A stretch of 64,000 nucleotides of DNA from Cadophora sp. MPI-SDFR-AT-0126. Lineage: Eukaryota > Ascomycota > Leotiomycetes > Helotiales > Ploettnerulaceae. Position 1 is the stretch's first letter. Every line of letters begins with the position of its first letter. The notes below the pieces were generated by a model. The model saw only the letters and a list, made by a program, of their open reading frames with translations, ran no database searches and had not been told where the DNA came from. Made by a program: the position numbers and the translations under genes. Shown here piece after piece: positions 48,666-61,100 of this stretch. Location of the stretch: the NCBI GenBank assembly GCA_020747065.1, contig JAGMVK010000013.1, forward strand, positions 1,054,001-1,118,000, in the 5' to 3' direction.

Positions 48666-49154
48666 ATGTCAGCTCCTCCTCAAGTCCGAGTCGGCGTCGG
48701 CGTCTTCATCCTTGCGTCTACTTCTGAGTTACCCTCAAATCCCGTGTTCCTAGTAGGAAAGCGTATCGGTTCCCATGGCGCAGGCACCTACGCTCTCCCA
48801 GGCGGCCATCTCGAGTTCGGCGAAACGCCCGAAGAATGCGCCGCTCGCGAGGTTCTTGAAGAGACTGGTCTTAAGATATCCAACATCAGATTCCTCACTG
48901 CAACGAATGATGTGATGGAGAAAGACGGAAAGCACTACATTACGCTATTTGTAGTTGGTGTTCGGGATGATGAGGACCAAGAGCCGGAGGTGTTGGAGAA
49001 AGAGAAGTGTGAGGGATGGGACTGGATTAATTGGAAGGAACTGGTGGGGTTGGTTGAGAAGGACAAGAAGGGAGAGGAGGTGCAGAGGAGCTTGTTTATT
49101 CCGCTCTTGAACCTGATTAGGCAGAGACCTGGAGTAATCCCTTCGTTGGAGTGA
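48666..49154 (+). CDS. Nudix hydrolase (NUDT15-like)
   Basis: Intronless, 162 residues, ATG at 48666. A complete Nudix box GX5EX7REUXEEXGU runs from Gly47 to Leu69 (Glu53, Arg61-Glu62, Glu65-Glu66, Gly68), preceded by GTYALPGG. VGVFIL near the start and FVVGV later are the fold's beta strands. The size and GSHGAGTYALPGGHLEFGE context resemble the NUDT15/MTH-like cytosolic nucleotide pyrophosphatases. The substrate is probably a (modified) nucleoside triphosphate but cannot be fixed from sequence. Confidence 0.92.
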   Translation: MSAPPQVRVGVGVFILASTSELPSNPVFLVGKRIGSHGAGTYALPGGHLEFGETPEECAAREVLEETGLKISNIRFLTATNDVMEKDGKHYITLFVVGVRDDEDQEPEVLEKEKCEGWDWINWKELVGLVEKDKKGEEVQRSLFIPLLNLIRQRPGVIPSLE

Positions 49155-49499
49155 CCTGTCAATTTCTTGGTATACATATATATCCTGTCGCTAAAGCAGA
49201 AAGATGGACGGTGTTAAGACTTGATTATGTTCGGAAATTTGATTGAGCTCAGAAGCGACGAAGCTAAGTTTCTTCCAGCGTTAACCAGGTTCTAATTTTC
49301 AGCTTTCTGACCCAGAAGTCCGAGATTTTTCTACCGATACAGAGCAGCCATAGTCTGAAATCAGAAAGATAGGTAAACTCTACATGGTCCCCGGAGCAAG
49401 CATTCAGACAGCGACTCAATTTCCAGGTTACTCCATTTGAATCTTCAGTTCATATTTGTTCCACCACAACAACCTGTGGTATATCTTATCCCTTCCCAT
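49155..49499. other. Convergent gap
   Basis: 345 bp of 3' flank. Nothing recognised. Confidence 0.5.
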
Positions 49500-51430
49500 C
49501 TAATACACATACTCAAAATTCGGGTTCTCCTTATCCGTCATATCCCCGAACGCTGTCGCATTCAAATTATCATCACCCTCCAGAACCCCACTTTCCCTCA
49601 ATTCCGCCCTCCTCTTCTCTTTCTTCTTATTCTCCCAGATAAAAGCATAGCGAAACACGAAGAACAGAGCCAATTCAATGAAATTGGCAACGAGTAATGA
49701 GCCGATTCCCAGGGGGTATTTTGGAGCTTGCTCGGTTTTGTAGAAGAAAGGGGAGACGATGTTGCCTACACAGGCGCCGAACCAAATCATGCCGGAAACG
49801 ATCATTTTCTTGGATTGGCCACCCGTGTTGGATGTTACGAGGGAGAGGGAGAGCACAAAGGAGGCTTGGTAGGAGCCGGTGAGGTAGCTGAGGTTTGTTA
49901 GCTATAATCGAGGGAGGTACTTTGAAAGGGAACATACAAGCAGATCAAGCGACCAACATAGGCAGTCGTTGGAGCGAGCAAGAATCCAAGAGCACCAGCA
50001 ATCGTCGGCAGCATGAACAATGCACAAATCAGCGTTCTGCTATTCTTAGGCAGGTATCTGTTGGCCATGGCACCGAGCCCGATCCAAATTACGACAATGA
50101 CACCTTGTGGAACACCAAGCAGTGCAGTATGCAGAGTGTTGAATCCAAGTCCTCGGATCACTAATGTGGAGAAGTTGCTGATACCACCATTCGGGACATT
50201 ACCGACAAAGCCAAGAAGGACGAAAAGCCAAGTCTTGTAATCCAGATAAGCTTCTTTGATCTGCGCCCAGTTGATGCGGCGCTGCTCGATACCGGTCTGG
50301 TTTCTCCGCATGCGTGCAATCATCAACAGTTTCTCATCGTGGTTGAAACCCCAGAATGTAATGGGTGAGTTGGGGAGTAAGATTGCTAGGACGATTCCCC
50401 AGGCTGAACAGACTGCACCTACGACGAGGAATTCGTATCTCCAGGACTGAAGGGCACCCTTGATGTTGCCGATTCCGTAACCTGTTTGATTGAGCATGTG
50501 CAGGGTACCGGAGTTGTAGATATTTTGACTTACCGATCAATCCACCACCAGCAACACCGACGCCATTCCAAGCGTACCATGCAGCGATTCTTGATGGCTG
50601 TTCTGCCCTGGTATAGCTGGAAAGCCCACAAGTCAGTCGTTACTCTAGGAGAGCTCTCTCTGGAGGGACTTAGGACGAAAAGGGTTCCATTGGGGTGAAA
50701 AGACTTCCATTGCGACGAAGGGAATTTCATGGGACGAGAGGGTGTACTAACTACATGGAAGTGATCAGCATAAATGCCGGATCTGCGATAGCTTCGAATG
50801 CCCCCGAAAGAATTCTCAATACAGCCAGCGAAGCAAAGTTCTTTGCTGCCGCTTGTGCCATCAACAGAACTCCCCACATAAAGATATTAAACGAGAGATC
50901 TGAGAAGCACACGAATTAGCAAGTTCCAAAGCTGTATTTGCTTCGATTGTCAACGTACACCATCCAGGTCGACATCTCTGCATGATCAAGTTGGAAGGAA
51001 TAGCCCAGAACAGCCAACCGAAGTAGAAGACCGACGACAGCCAACTGTATTCCGTCTTGGCTAGATTGAGATCCTCTTTGATTCCGAAAATCGCTGCGTA
51101 TGACAGGGTAGTTTTGTCGACATACTGAAGCAGAACAGTAAGTAATTATTCCAATCTCAATTGAATTCGCTGAGCACTCACGTAGAAGAAGTAGCAAATT
51201 CCCAGCAAAGGCAGAATCCGCTTGTCAAGCTTGCGCTTCAGTCTCGCCTCATCTGCTTGATCGATTGCTTCATCGTTGGGATATCTCGCAATGGCTTCGG
51301 CATAGATCTCTGCATTTGGCTGATTGATGTGACGCTCAAGCTCAGCAGCTACCTTGCTGTCGTCGATATCACCAATGACGCTCTCGTGGTCGATATCCAC
51401 TTTCTTTGTCTCGTCTGAAAGATTGGCCAT
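49500..51430 (-). CDS. MFS transporter, anion:cation symporter (allantoate permease/Dal5-like) family
   Basis: Six exons, 51430-51182, 51124-50959, 50899-50755, 50616-50534, 50481-49938 and 49887-49500, give 524 residues. The cytosolic N-tail ends RKLDKRILPLLGICYFFYYVDKTTLSYAAIFGI, the ACS-family TM1 signature. Other family blocks are SWLSSVFYFGWLFWAIPSN, GWYLSFNIFMWGVLLM, ARLLSG-like RILSGAFEAI, RAEQPSRIAAWYAWNGVG and ENPNFEYVY at the end. Twelve TMs are expected. Relatives import allantoate, nicotinate, pantothenate or other carboxylates; the substrate here is unknown. Confidence 0.9.
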
Positions 51431-52766
51431 TTTGAAAAACGATTCGCAGAGACTTTTATGATTGAGAAAGTGTGCTTGCAAAGAAAAACATGTTTGAAAA
51501 GTTATCTTGTTCTTATACGTTGATCGCGGCGAATATCGCAGTGCTCGGTAAGAAGTCCGCGAGACGGAGGTTCTCCACACCATACGAGTCATGTATGCTC
51601 GTAGCTCCAGGATTTCTGAACTAAACCCCCACCTATGACCCTATCCTGGGTCCAAAATATGTCTGACTTGGATTCATATCATCATCCCCCATGGAGAATG
51701 TCGTCTTGGCGTCCCCGATGAGAGGGTTACTGTGGAGGAGCCGCTCCCCGGATCCCACTTTTGGAAGATGAGAGTCGATCCACTGCAGAGTAAGCATCTC
51801 CACTTGCCTCTCTTTCAATTTTTCCACAAATGAGAAATAGGTCCGAGATAAGTTTCATAAACATGGAGAAAATGGGGTTCAAGGATCTTGCTTGTCAGGA
51901 TGTATAAGTTGTGAGAAAAATGGGAATATGGGAAAGGAGCTGGGCGATGTTGACTTTCTATACCGATATTCCCCGGTGAGACCAAGCATCATACATGTAC
52001 ATGTCGAAAAGTCCTTGGGTGACTCGAACTCAACTACATGACGTAGTAAGAAAAGTCTTCTTGCAAACTTTCACTTATTCCAATCAATCTTGAAAATCGG
52101 AATTCTGCTATAAAGTCGACCAGCTTCCTTGTACTTCAGGCCAGCCAATTAGCGAGACTTTCCATCAACAAAACTCTTAACAAGACTGACGAGAAGCTTG
52201 TCAACAGGCATAAGAATTATCCATTGTGGACATCAACAGATCGATAGTTTATAACTCAAAAAAGCTCATGAATGTGGATGTAGCTGAATCAGTATTCCAC
52301 TAAGAACAAGTCAAACTTCCCCTCAGTCTCATACCAAAATTGCCCAAAATACACAAGCAAGCGGCGGGAACTTTGTATCTATCGTAGCTGTGATATAGAG
52401 ATAACAAACGACTTCACATTTCATGAAGGAAGAAAGAGAAAGTGTGATATTGGAGACAGCCAACCACATGTATTCTTTTCCACTCCCACCCGATTCCATC
52501 CATGCATAAGATATATACGCGAAGCAACAACATCAGTGACTAGCTAGAAAACAGACTCTCAGTCTCCAGAAAACAACAAGCCTACGCCCCTACCTAGCCT
52601 AGCTCAGAACCAAGCTCTGAATACTCCAGCATCAGTCATTAAATCATATAAGGTACAGAAAGGTTCGCAGCGCCGTGCTCCCATTGGAATATACGCCCAT
52701 CCTCAGAGATACTTCAGCCCACCCCTCCTCCTGAGCTTGACCGAAATCACAAATGCTAATCCCAAA
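51431..52766. other. Gene-free stretch
   Basis: 5' flank of the transporter and 3' flank of the kelch gene. No coding sequence or repeat recognised. Confidence 0.5.
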
Positions 52767-55486
52767 TCATTTCCTCTCATTCTCATCCAGCCCCTCCGAA
52801 AAATTGCTTCTCCTCTTCGTACTCTCACTCGGGCTCCCTGGGTTTCTCGGTCCACCTGCCACGCCTTGGCTCGACCTCGCACCCAAGTAATCCCCAGAAT
52901 CCACTCCAGCAGGAGGTGTAAGCGGACTCACAGCCGACGGTCTCCCATCTGGTCCCCTCACCTGACCTTGCGCTTGTCCTTGCGGAGTTGGAATCCCCTC
53001 TCTCCTTTCCATAGGCGTAGCATACACGCCATCGGTGCTCACACTCGTTTCACTGATGCCCCTTAGATGACCACGGTCCGTATCGCTAAGATTCGAGATA
53101 CCGCTCACTATACGATTCTGATTTTGATTTTGGAGATCGGAAGAAGGCGAGGAGCCAGCGCGGGGTGAGGGGAGGGGCGAGACGTTGGGTCGAGCGTGGC
53201 CAGCGCCATCGGATTGCGACCAGTGGGAGATGCTGCTTGCTTGGGAGGTCTGGGATGTTACGGAGGGCGAGGAAGCCAGCGCGCCGTTGCGGGAGTGGCC
53301 GTTAGCTTTAGAACCGAGGGCGACGAAGCCGGTGCCTGTGTCGTGGAGTTCGACTGGTTTGGAGGTATCTGTTTCGATCAGTGAGATACTGAGATGGGAG
53401 CGGGAAGTAGTAGGAGGCAGAGGATACATACCCATCATCTCGTGGACCTGCACACCAGCCATCTCCGGGACGTTTGGTCGCTCTTCTTCGTACGGACTGC
53501 TGACTGTATCGTCTGTTGTCACAGTCGGTGCTTTCGCATCTGCAGGTGTGGCTCTCAGCCAGCTCGTCACCCATCTCCTGTTATCCATTGTTCCGGCTTC
53601 AGATTGTGTGCCGGTGCTGCTGCGGAGGAGTTTCCTGCGACGCCAGAGGAGGATGGCGAGGATGATGAGTGTGATGAAGAAAAGGCCGAGGACGACGCCT
53701 AAGACTGGTGCAAGATATGCGGGAGTCCCAGAATGTTTTGAAACTGGAACCGGTGGGAGCGTCGGGCGGGAAGTATTAGCTGCTACCGTCTCATAAGGAT
53801 ACCAGTTGACGATCTTAGTGCTGTCGTATATCGTGCTGAAAACATTTGCTAGTGAGGAGTTTTGAAACCCTCCGGAAGGCGTTGTCTGAGTTGCGCTTCC
53901 AGTAGCAGCTCCTCCGATCGCTGCCTGCAATGTGGGTGACACTGTGTAGTTGCTCCACGTCTTAGGATCATAGGTTTGGATCCACTCGTTGCTTGAGAGG
54001 TTGTAAATCTGAATGATACCACCCTCGACACAGGTCAAGTCTATTCCAGATAAAGAGCTGTAACCGCCCACTACAAGCATTTGGTCTGGATATGGTTTGG
54101 TGCATCGATGTCCAGCTCGTGCGTGCGATGTAGTCCCGTCGCTCACCTTCACCCACTTGAATGAAGGAATGGACAAAACATAGACGGCATCGCTGAAAGC
54201 AGCAGCAGGATGAAGCCCATCAAAACCTCCGTACCAGTAGATATTGTGACTTGAGCCATCCTGGGCTGATGCAACGACAGTACATCCTTGCGACAGTTGA
54301 CCTGGTGCATCGGTCGTTTCCTGCTCATACCAGGTATCCTTGGCAATATCATAAACAGAGACTGTGGACATGAATAGAGGACTCTGCGCTTCCTATTTGA
54401 TTGTCAGGGATGATTGATAAGCAATTGTAAGGGAAACCTTACGCTTTGGGCAGTAGCTGATGCATTGTTGGTCTGATTTACGTTGGCGTACGATGGGAAA
54501 ATAACACCGCCGATTGCAACTAGAATTCCCTTCTCCGACACTGGAACCCATACGATCTCAGGATTGGCTCTCCCTGGTACAGTCGTGGGAAGTGTAGAGT
54601 TTTTCCAGGTCTCTCCCCCTTGCTTTGCCATATTGATCTCAATCAATGTCGTTGATAGTTGATCGGCATTGACTGATTGGTTTCTGGGGCCAGGCAAGTA
54701 GAAAATTGGTCCGAAGCTCGCAGATCTCAGACCGGCAAAATAATAACCCAGGTTTTCAGATGGAACACTGACAGCTGCACCGTCGGTGACATATCTGGTG
54801 ATCCCGTCTGGCAAAGTATCAAGGATGTAACCTTTGTTGAATTCTTTCGGCGGGCCAGAGGGATATACCTGGTACGCCGCGACGGCATTTCCAGCAGGGG
54901 CCTTGAACTGATCTGTTGTTCTCAGCTCCCCTCCATACGTATACCATTCGTAGTCATTTGCAAACATAGCTCCATCGTAGTACTGTGGCCCAATGTTGTT
55001 CGCAGCCCCACCGCCAGAAGCTTTCGACAGTGTAGTGAAGATACTAGTGAGGTTGAAGTTCTGTGAGGTGTTGAAAGGAGTACTGAAGTTGAGCATATAG
55101 ACCAAGCCAAGTGGGTTTCCTTGAGATTGTTAGCATTCAGTTTGGCAACGGGGGCTGATCGTTCCGTTACCATCAGAAACGACGGCTCCATAGGATCCAT
55201 CGGATAGACCTGGCTTCCACCAAAGATACCCGCCATCAATATATAGCGTATCGCGAACAACGGCAGCTATTTACTGTCAGGAACAACAATTCCGCCCTGG
55301 CATTCCTACGACCTGGAGACTTGCTCCTGGGGTAGAGGCGAAGGCCATCTTACCTCGGGGAGACTGCCATTGACACATGGTCGTGTTGACCTGACCCTCT
55401 TGCCATCCTGCAGCCTGGGCCGTACATAGTCCTACAAAACACCCCGTAACAATGAACGAAAGTTGTGGCCTGATCACCATCATCAT
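52767..55486 (-). CDS. Kelch-repeat (galactose-oxidase-like propeller) single-TM surface protein
   Basis: Exons 55486-55354, 55266-55171, 55119-54443 and 54392-52767 give 843 residues. Signal peptide SFIVTGCFVGLCTAQA. The beta-propeller ectodomain shows kelch-type pieces (LYIDGGYLWW; YEWYTYGGELR; VSVYDIAKDTWYEQETT; NIYWYGGFDG; DQMLVVGGYSS; IIQIYNLSSNEW). A TM (YLAPVLGVVLGLFFITLIILAI) is followed by WRRRK and a long Ser/Pro-rich cytosolic tail. A 63-bp in-frame segment (53369-53431) has good GTATGT and GATCGAAACAG splice signals and may be an optional intron removing 21 residues. This architecture (propeller, TM, disordered tail) is widespread in filamentous fungi; function unknown, wall sensing is a guess. 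Confidence 0.87.
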
Positions 55487-58111
55487 TATAAGACAACAGA
55501 CCTAGGCTTCAATCAAGGTGGTCGTTGAATGATGAGGATGAAGAGGCTCAGCGCACTACACTATCGTGAATGCATAGAATGCACAACACGTTCTTCTGAC
55601 CCATGGGTCTTAGTGGCGTGAACCAGTAAGAAGGTACAATGCAATTCGCCACTCTTTACAAAGTCAGCATTCTGCATTGTTGGTGTGCTGCAGGTTCGTC
55701 AAAGGACTGGACCGCTTCCCTCACAGGCTCACTTGTAAGGAATGCGGCCACCCAACTTTCTGGAGATCGGCTACAGGATCCAGCCCCTCACAAGCTCTGA
55801 TCATCCCGCTATCACTTGACGGTGAAAGAAAGAAAGAAAGAAAGAAAGAAGGAGGGGTGGTGGGATGAATGCTTGCAGCTGCAGATGTTGGTGCAAGGGT
55901 TTGTCCGAATCCTTGCATGATATACGGCCTGTCAAGCCTGATTGGGACTACGCCTCGGCAGCCCTGTCAGTCTGGGTAATCGCGCAAACTTCAGCCTTGT
56001 CCGTGATCGAGCTGATGGCATCGTACGTCTATTGCTCATATCCAAAGACAATTCTCGAGTGCCCGGCATGTGTTTCGTTGGTTTTCTATGCGAGCGAATC
56101 TGATGTAAGGCAATGCGCAATTCAGCCAGATGGTCACTGTGCGAGTCGTTCCAGGGCACAGAAGTCTAACACGAAAGCCATCATGTAGCCGCACTCAGCA
56201 TTGGAGGACAGTCTGCGCAGGAAGTGTCTCTCTGGTCCGGAGAAATTGCACCTTCACACCAAAGGTGCGGTGGAGGAGGAAAGTTGAGCACACCACTTGG
56301 CTGCCAGCCTTTCGTATTGATTTCGTTCTTGTTGTCGCCGGATACGGCCTTTGTAGTACAATGGCTGATTGCTTTTCTGATTTTCCGCTTGGTTGCGGAA
56401 AAAAGTAAAGAGCTGGGCATGGCTGGCATCAATCACATCACCCCACAAAGGTGGGTTGCTGAGTGAGGCTCTTGCTCTTAATCGGCGTCAGCGCCTCCAT
56501 CAGGCAGGCGTCTCGTCAGCATCGTCAAGCATCCGGGCCGGTAAGAAGGCACGACAGACGACACTGTGTGGTATAGCACATCAGACGAAGGGCAAGGGCG
56601 AAGAGCTTTACGCCGCTGCAGGTGCATTTGACTGAAGGATGAATCCTGAACGATGTGGTGAAGGATGCATGGATGGATGGATGGACAGGAGGGAACCTCG
56701 AGCCCCGCGACCCAACCGTTCAGTTCTTCCCGCGAGTCTTGGGTGGCCCCACTGTTTACCGCCTCTTGATCAAATCAAACGAGAGATCGCGTAGGCAGCC
56801 AATCACGGCAGAACAGCAAACCGCCGTCAAGCCACTTCATGTCTATTTCGGGGCTGCGGCCGGACAACACCTCACCACCTCCTCTCCCTCACCTCCTTCG
56901 GTGCACCCGCATCTGCATATGCATCAGCAGCTACACCTGCACCACGAGGAACTTTCTCACCCCCCTCCAATCCTGTCCCTGTCCAACTCACAAACCAGCC
57001 AACCAACCGATCAGATCCTCAGATAACTTTACGCCTATCATATGCCTTTCCTTAACTCATGGAATTGGCCAAGTCCAATGGCACCACTCGAACAGAAGCC
57101 TGCTTGCAGATGGCTTCCGTAGACCCAGCTTTCCGAGGGCGTGGACCTGAATGAACCATGAGTTGTCGTGGCCAGGCGTCCCTCACTACTCCTCCTGGCT
57201 GTTGACTTTATCCAACGGGATGACAAGCTGTATTCATGAAGGTTGCAAGCAATGCAACACTGTTGCTGAGCGGCGAATGTGAACAAGTCTGACGACTCCC
57301 AGGACCTTCACCACTGCACTAGGAACTTGTATTGCCTTCCGCACCACAAACCTTCCCTCTCTTGGCTTTGGTTCACAGCGCCTCGAGACATGTCTCTCAG
57401 GCACAGGATCTTCGATCGATTTCTGGTAGAGTAGGTTCGGGCCTGCGACGTGCCATCGTGCGTTGTCCTCGGGATGAGAATGAGGCTCACTTTGAACTTT
57501 GGTGTTGAGATCATTCTGCCTGGCCTCTCAAGCCGACACGGGCTTCATCCTCAGTTTCCGTCGGTGTACGGACCAGGGTTCATATCCTGACCATGCAAGC
57601 CGCTGTCACTTACCTCATCGAACGTAGCTCTGAGCATCCAGGTATCCCGGCATCTAGATCCCCATCTGTCGAGATATGTCCAAAAGAAACTCTACGGCTG
57701 GGATCCCATAGCTGTTTTCTTCTTTGAGCTGTTGGTTCAGAAGTATTGGCGGTCATTCCCACTTCTTATTTCTTTGTTCTTCCTCTTTCAACGAACCTTG
57801 GGTCGATGTCTGCATGCCATCGGAAAACTCTAAAGAACCTTGAATTCCCAAGGATCAGGATCTTACGGATTTGACTGCTGATTGGACGCCTGATTCTCGT
57901 GTAGATTCCTCCGAATCTCAGCCTTGGGCTGACCATACAACCTCCAGCCTGGAGCTCCGGGCACACCACCAGCTTAAAACCACACTCCATCGTTCTTCAT
58001 TCTAGAAAGACGCAGTTAGCCGTCTTCTGCCACTCTCGCTCCTCGTGGATCTCAGCAATTTGCTGGCATCGACACAATCGTTCCGAGTCCTGTACGAACT
58101 CAATAATTGCG
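55487..58111. other. Long gene-free stretch (2.6 kb) with simple repeats
   Basis: Divergent upstream region shared by the kelch gene and the Thr-rich surface-protein gene. A GAAA microsatellite lies at about 55824-55850 and a GATG run at about 56669-56686. Many overlapping short ORFs, none with a recognised family. Confidence 0.5.
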
Positions 58112-61100
58112 ATGGTCCTCAGACGAAATTTGTGGGCAGTGGTGGGGTTAATTGGGATAGCTCGAGCTCAATACACAAATACCACCGAAACACCTTCACC
58201 GACCGACGAGGCAGCAGACAGGAAAACGCATCCTACCGCGACAACCAAAGCAGAAACATGTAAAGCATCAACTGTAACATTACCAGCCGAACATTGTTAT
58301 CCTATCACAACAACTGTCACACTACCCGCCTCGTACTGCCATCCCACCACGGTCACTTACTATGTTACAGTGACACCTACAGCGTAGGTCTTGGATTGCT
58401 CATCAATCGAGCATAGCTAACCCGTGTTATCAGATCTACGAGCACAACAACTACAACAGTCTAGTAGGTTCCAATGCTGCATTGCAGGAAATAGACTTAC
58501 ATAATTCAGTGTATCTACTACCGAGACCAAAGATCAGACCTCAACAGTACGTCAATACCCATCAATTTTGGAACCCAGCTGATATTTTTTTCATCAGGTT
58601 ACTCAAATCTCGAAGTCGGACATATATGTTACCCAGAAGACAACGGAGAAACAGACAGAAACGGAGAAGCAAACATCTTTTACCACTGCGACAGAGGAGA
58701 CAACGTGAGTGATACATGTTGAGTCAGGTCATTAGGATTTGGGGCTAGAACGAAAGACACGTTATGCTGAGCTGAGCTGAAATTGGGTCTACAGTACCAC
58801 TACGACAACCACGGCGATATCTTACACAACCAAATTGGTTACTACGGTAAGCAAGAATGTAGCGGATATGCGTCACAAACTAACGACTGCTAGTCTTACC
58901 CGTACAATGTTACGATCACGAATTCCTACGGGTATGTTATGACCCTGGTTATGTCCTGAGAGATTGCCATGACTTAACCACCTCGAAGTTACCCTGTCAC
59001 CACAACTGTCTGGAAGCAGACGACTTCAACGGTCACTTCCAAGATTCCAACTACAGTATGTGCATCAATAGTCAGATAGATGTAAAGCTAATCTGGTTCA
59101 CGTAGGTTCCAACGACGACTACGACAACCACGAGCGTCCTTGTTCCAACTACTGTAAGTGGACGAGTTTTCTTCGTGCCTTCGTCGAGTTCCATGGGAGT
59201 CAAGCGACATAAGACCATTGCTCGACTACAAATTCCAGATCATACCTTTTGAGGGCTGCATAAAGTACTTGCTGATTAAGCTCCGTTTCGGATTTCTCAC
59301 ACATGAAGTTGGGTCCTCTACTGACATTCCTCAGTACACAACGACGAGAAATGTTACTTACACGACTTCATACCCATACACTGTCATAAGTGATCATACC
59401 ATATGGAGGACGTCCACCACGACCACAGTCACTACGTACAAGACTACGAGCACATTGACAGTAAGTCATCCTAACCAGACTTGTGAGAATTGGATCATCA
59501 TGTGACCACAAGAGTTCCCTGTCGGGGGTTCGTGAGCTCCACGAGACGAATTTCTCACTCACTCATTTTTGCCTTGTTTTATCTTCAACTAACTTTCTTC
59601 TCAAGGTCCCAACAACGATTCCGACTACTGTAAGATTTGTCGAGGATAATATATATGACTCGGGCTAATTCAGATAGACTACCGCAACCGAGACTTCGAC
59701 GACATTGTCCATTTCCACCTACTCAACAACACTGACCAAGTCAACGTAAGTCTCCTCTCCAATCTCCGTCCAGCCTTCAATCTATTTGGCTACCATTCGA
59801 GCTGTACATTTGTGTCATCGCTAATAAGCCCAACCTAGGTCTTTCCCAGTAACGATTATCAGTGACCACACGACAACGTCTACGGTGTACAGCTTCAGCA
59901 CATATACTACTGTCTCCACATCTCTGAGCACTCTGACATCAAATATCACCGAGACCACAAGTAAGTTACTCGTCTATCTCAGTATCATAATAGAGCTAAA
60001 TATTCTGAAGCTGCGACTGCCACCGAGACCTCCGAGATCACAGACACGGCTAGTAAGCTATAATCCTCTGCCCTATAGACGGTACTGACACATTTAAAGC
60101 GGCAACGGATACATCCTTTATTACAGATACGACTAGTAAGCTACAATTATCTACCACATGGACCGTACTGACACATGTGAAGCCGCAACGGATACGTCCT
60201 TCATTACGGATACGACCAGTGAGCCATCTCGCCCTGCCTCGCGAATCATACTGACCACTTTGTAGCGGCAACGGATACATCGTTCATTACGGATTCCACA
60301 AGTAAGTTCTCTTCTCCTCTCTCTTAATGACATTTCGGCTAACCTTTGGAAGCCACAACAACCACGAGCAGTATGTTCCACTCCCTTGCATCTCGTACCT
60401 TGCTAACTTTGCAGTTTCCACTCTACTCCTTACTACGACAACGACATTACCTGCTTCCACGGTCACCTCGTCAATATCAGGATCTTTGACTACCGTCGTC
60501 ATTCCACCAATCACCGAAACGACCACAGAGACCTCGTTAATCACTCTTCCTGGTGAAGTGACTACTCTTCCAGGCGAAGTAACAACTCTTCCTGGTGACA
60601 TTACCACGCTCCCAGGTGAGGTGACAACACTTTCGGGAGTCACTACCACAGTCCCTGGCGTTATCACAACAATCACTGCTCCTGGTTCAACTGTACTTTC
60701 AACACTGCCGGGTCAGGTGACTACCCTCCCAGGCGAGGTAACCACAATAACTGCTCCTGGTTCAACTGTGCTTTCAACGCTTCCGGGCCAAGTGACTACC
60801 GTCCCAGGTGAGGTCACCACAGTAACTGCTCCTGGTTCAACTGTGCTTTCAACGCTTCCGGGTCAGGTGACTACCCTCCCAGGTCAGGTCACTACAGTAA
60901 CTGCTCCTGGGCCTACAGTGACTTTACCTCCTGTGTCGGACACAGTCACTGTCCCAGGTCCTACAATAGTTGGACCTGGAGTCACCGTGACTGTCAACGG
61001 CCTCGTCGTATGCCCCAAGCCTACGAACACACCCGGCGTCGTGGTCACACCGCAAGATACTGGCCCTAACGCTCTCTGGGGTTGTTCCCCAGGATATGTC

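Noticed and set aside
55824..55851. GAAA run as a functional element
   Set aside because: An ordinary tetranucleotide microsatellite in noncoding DNA.
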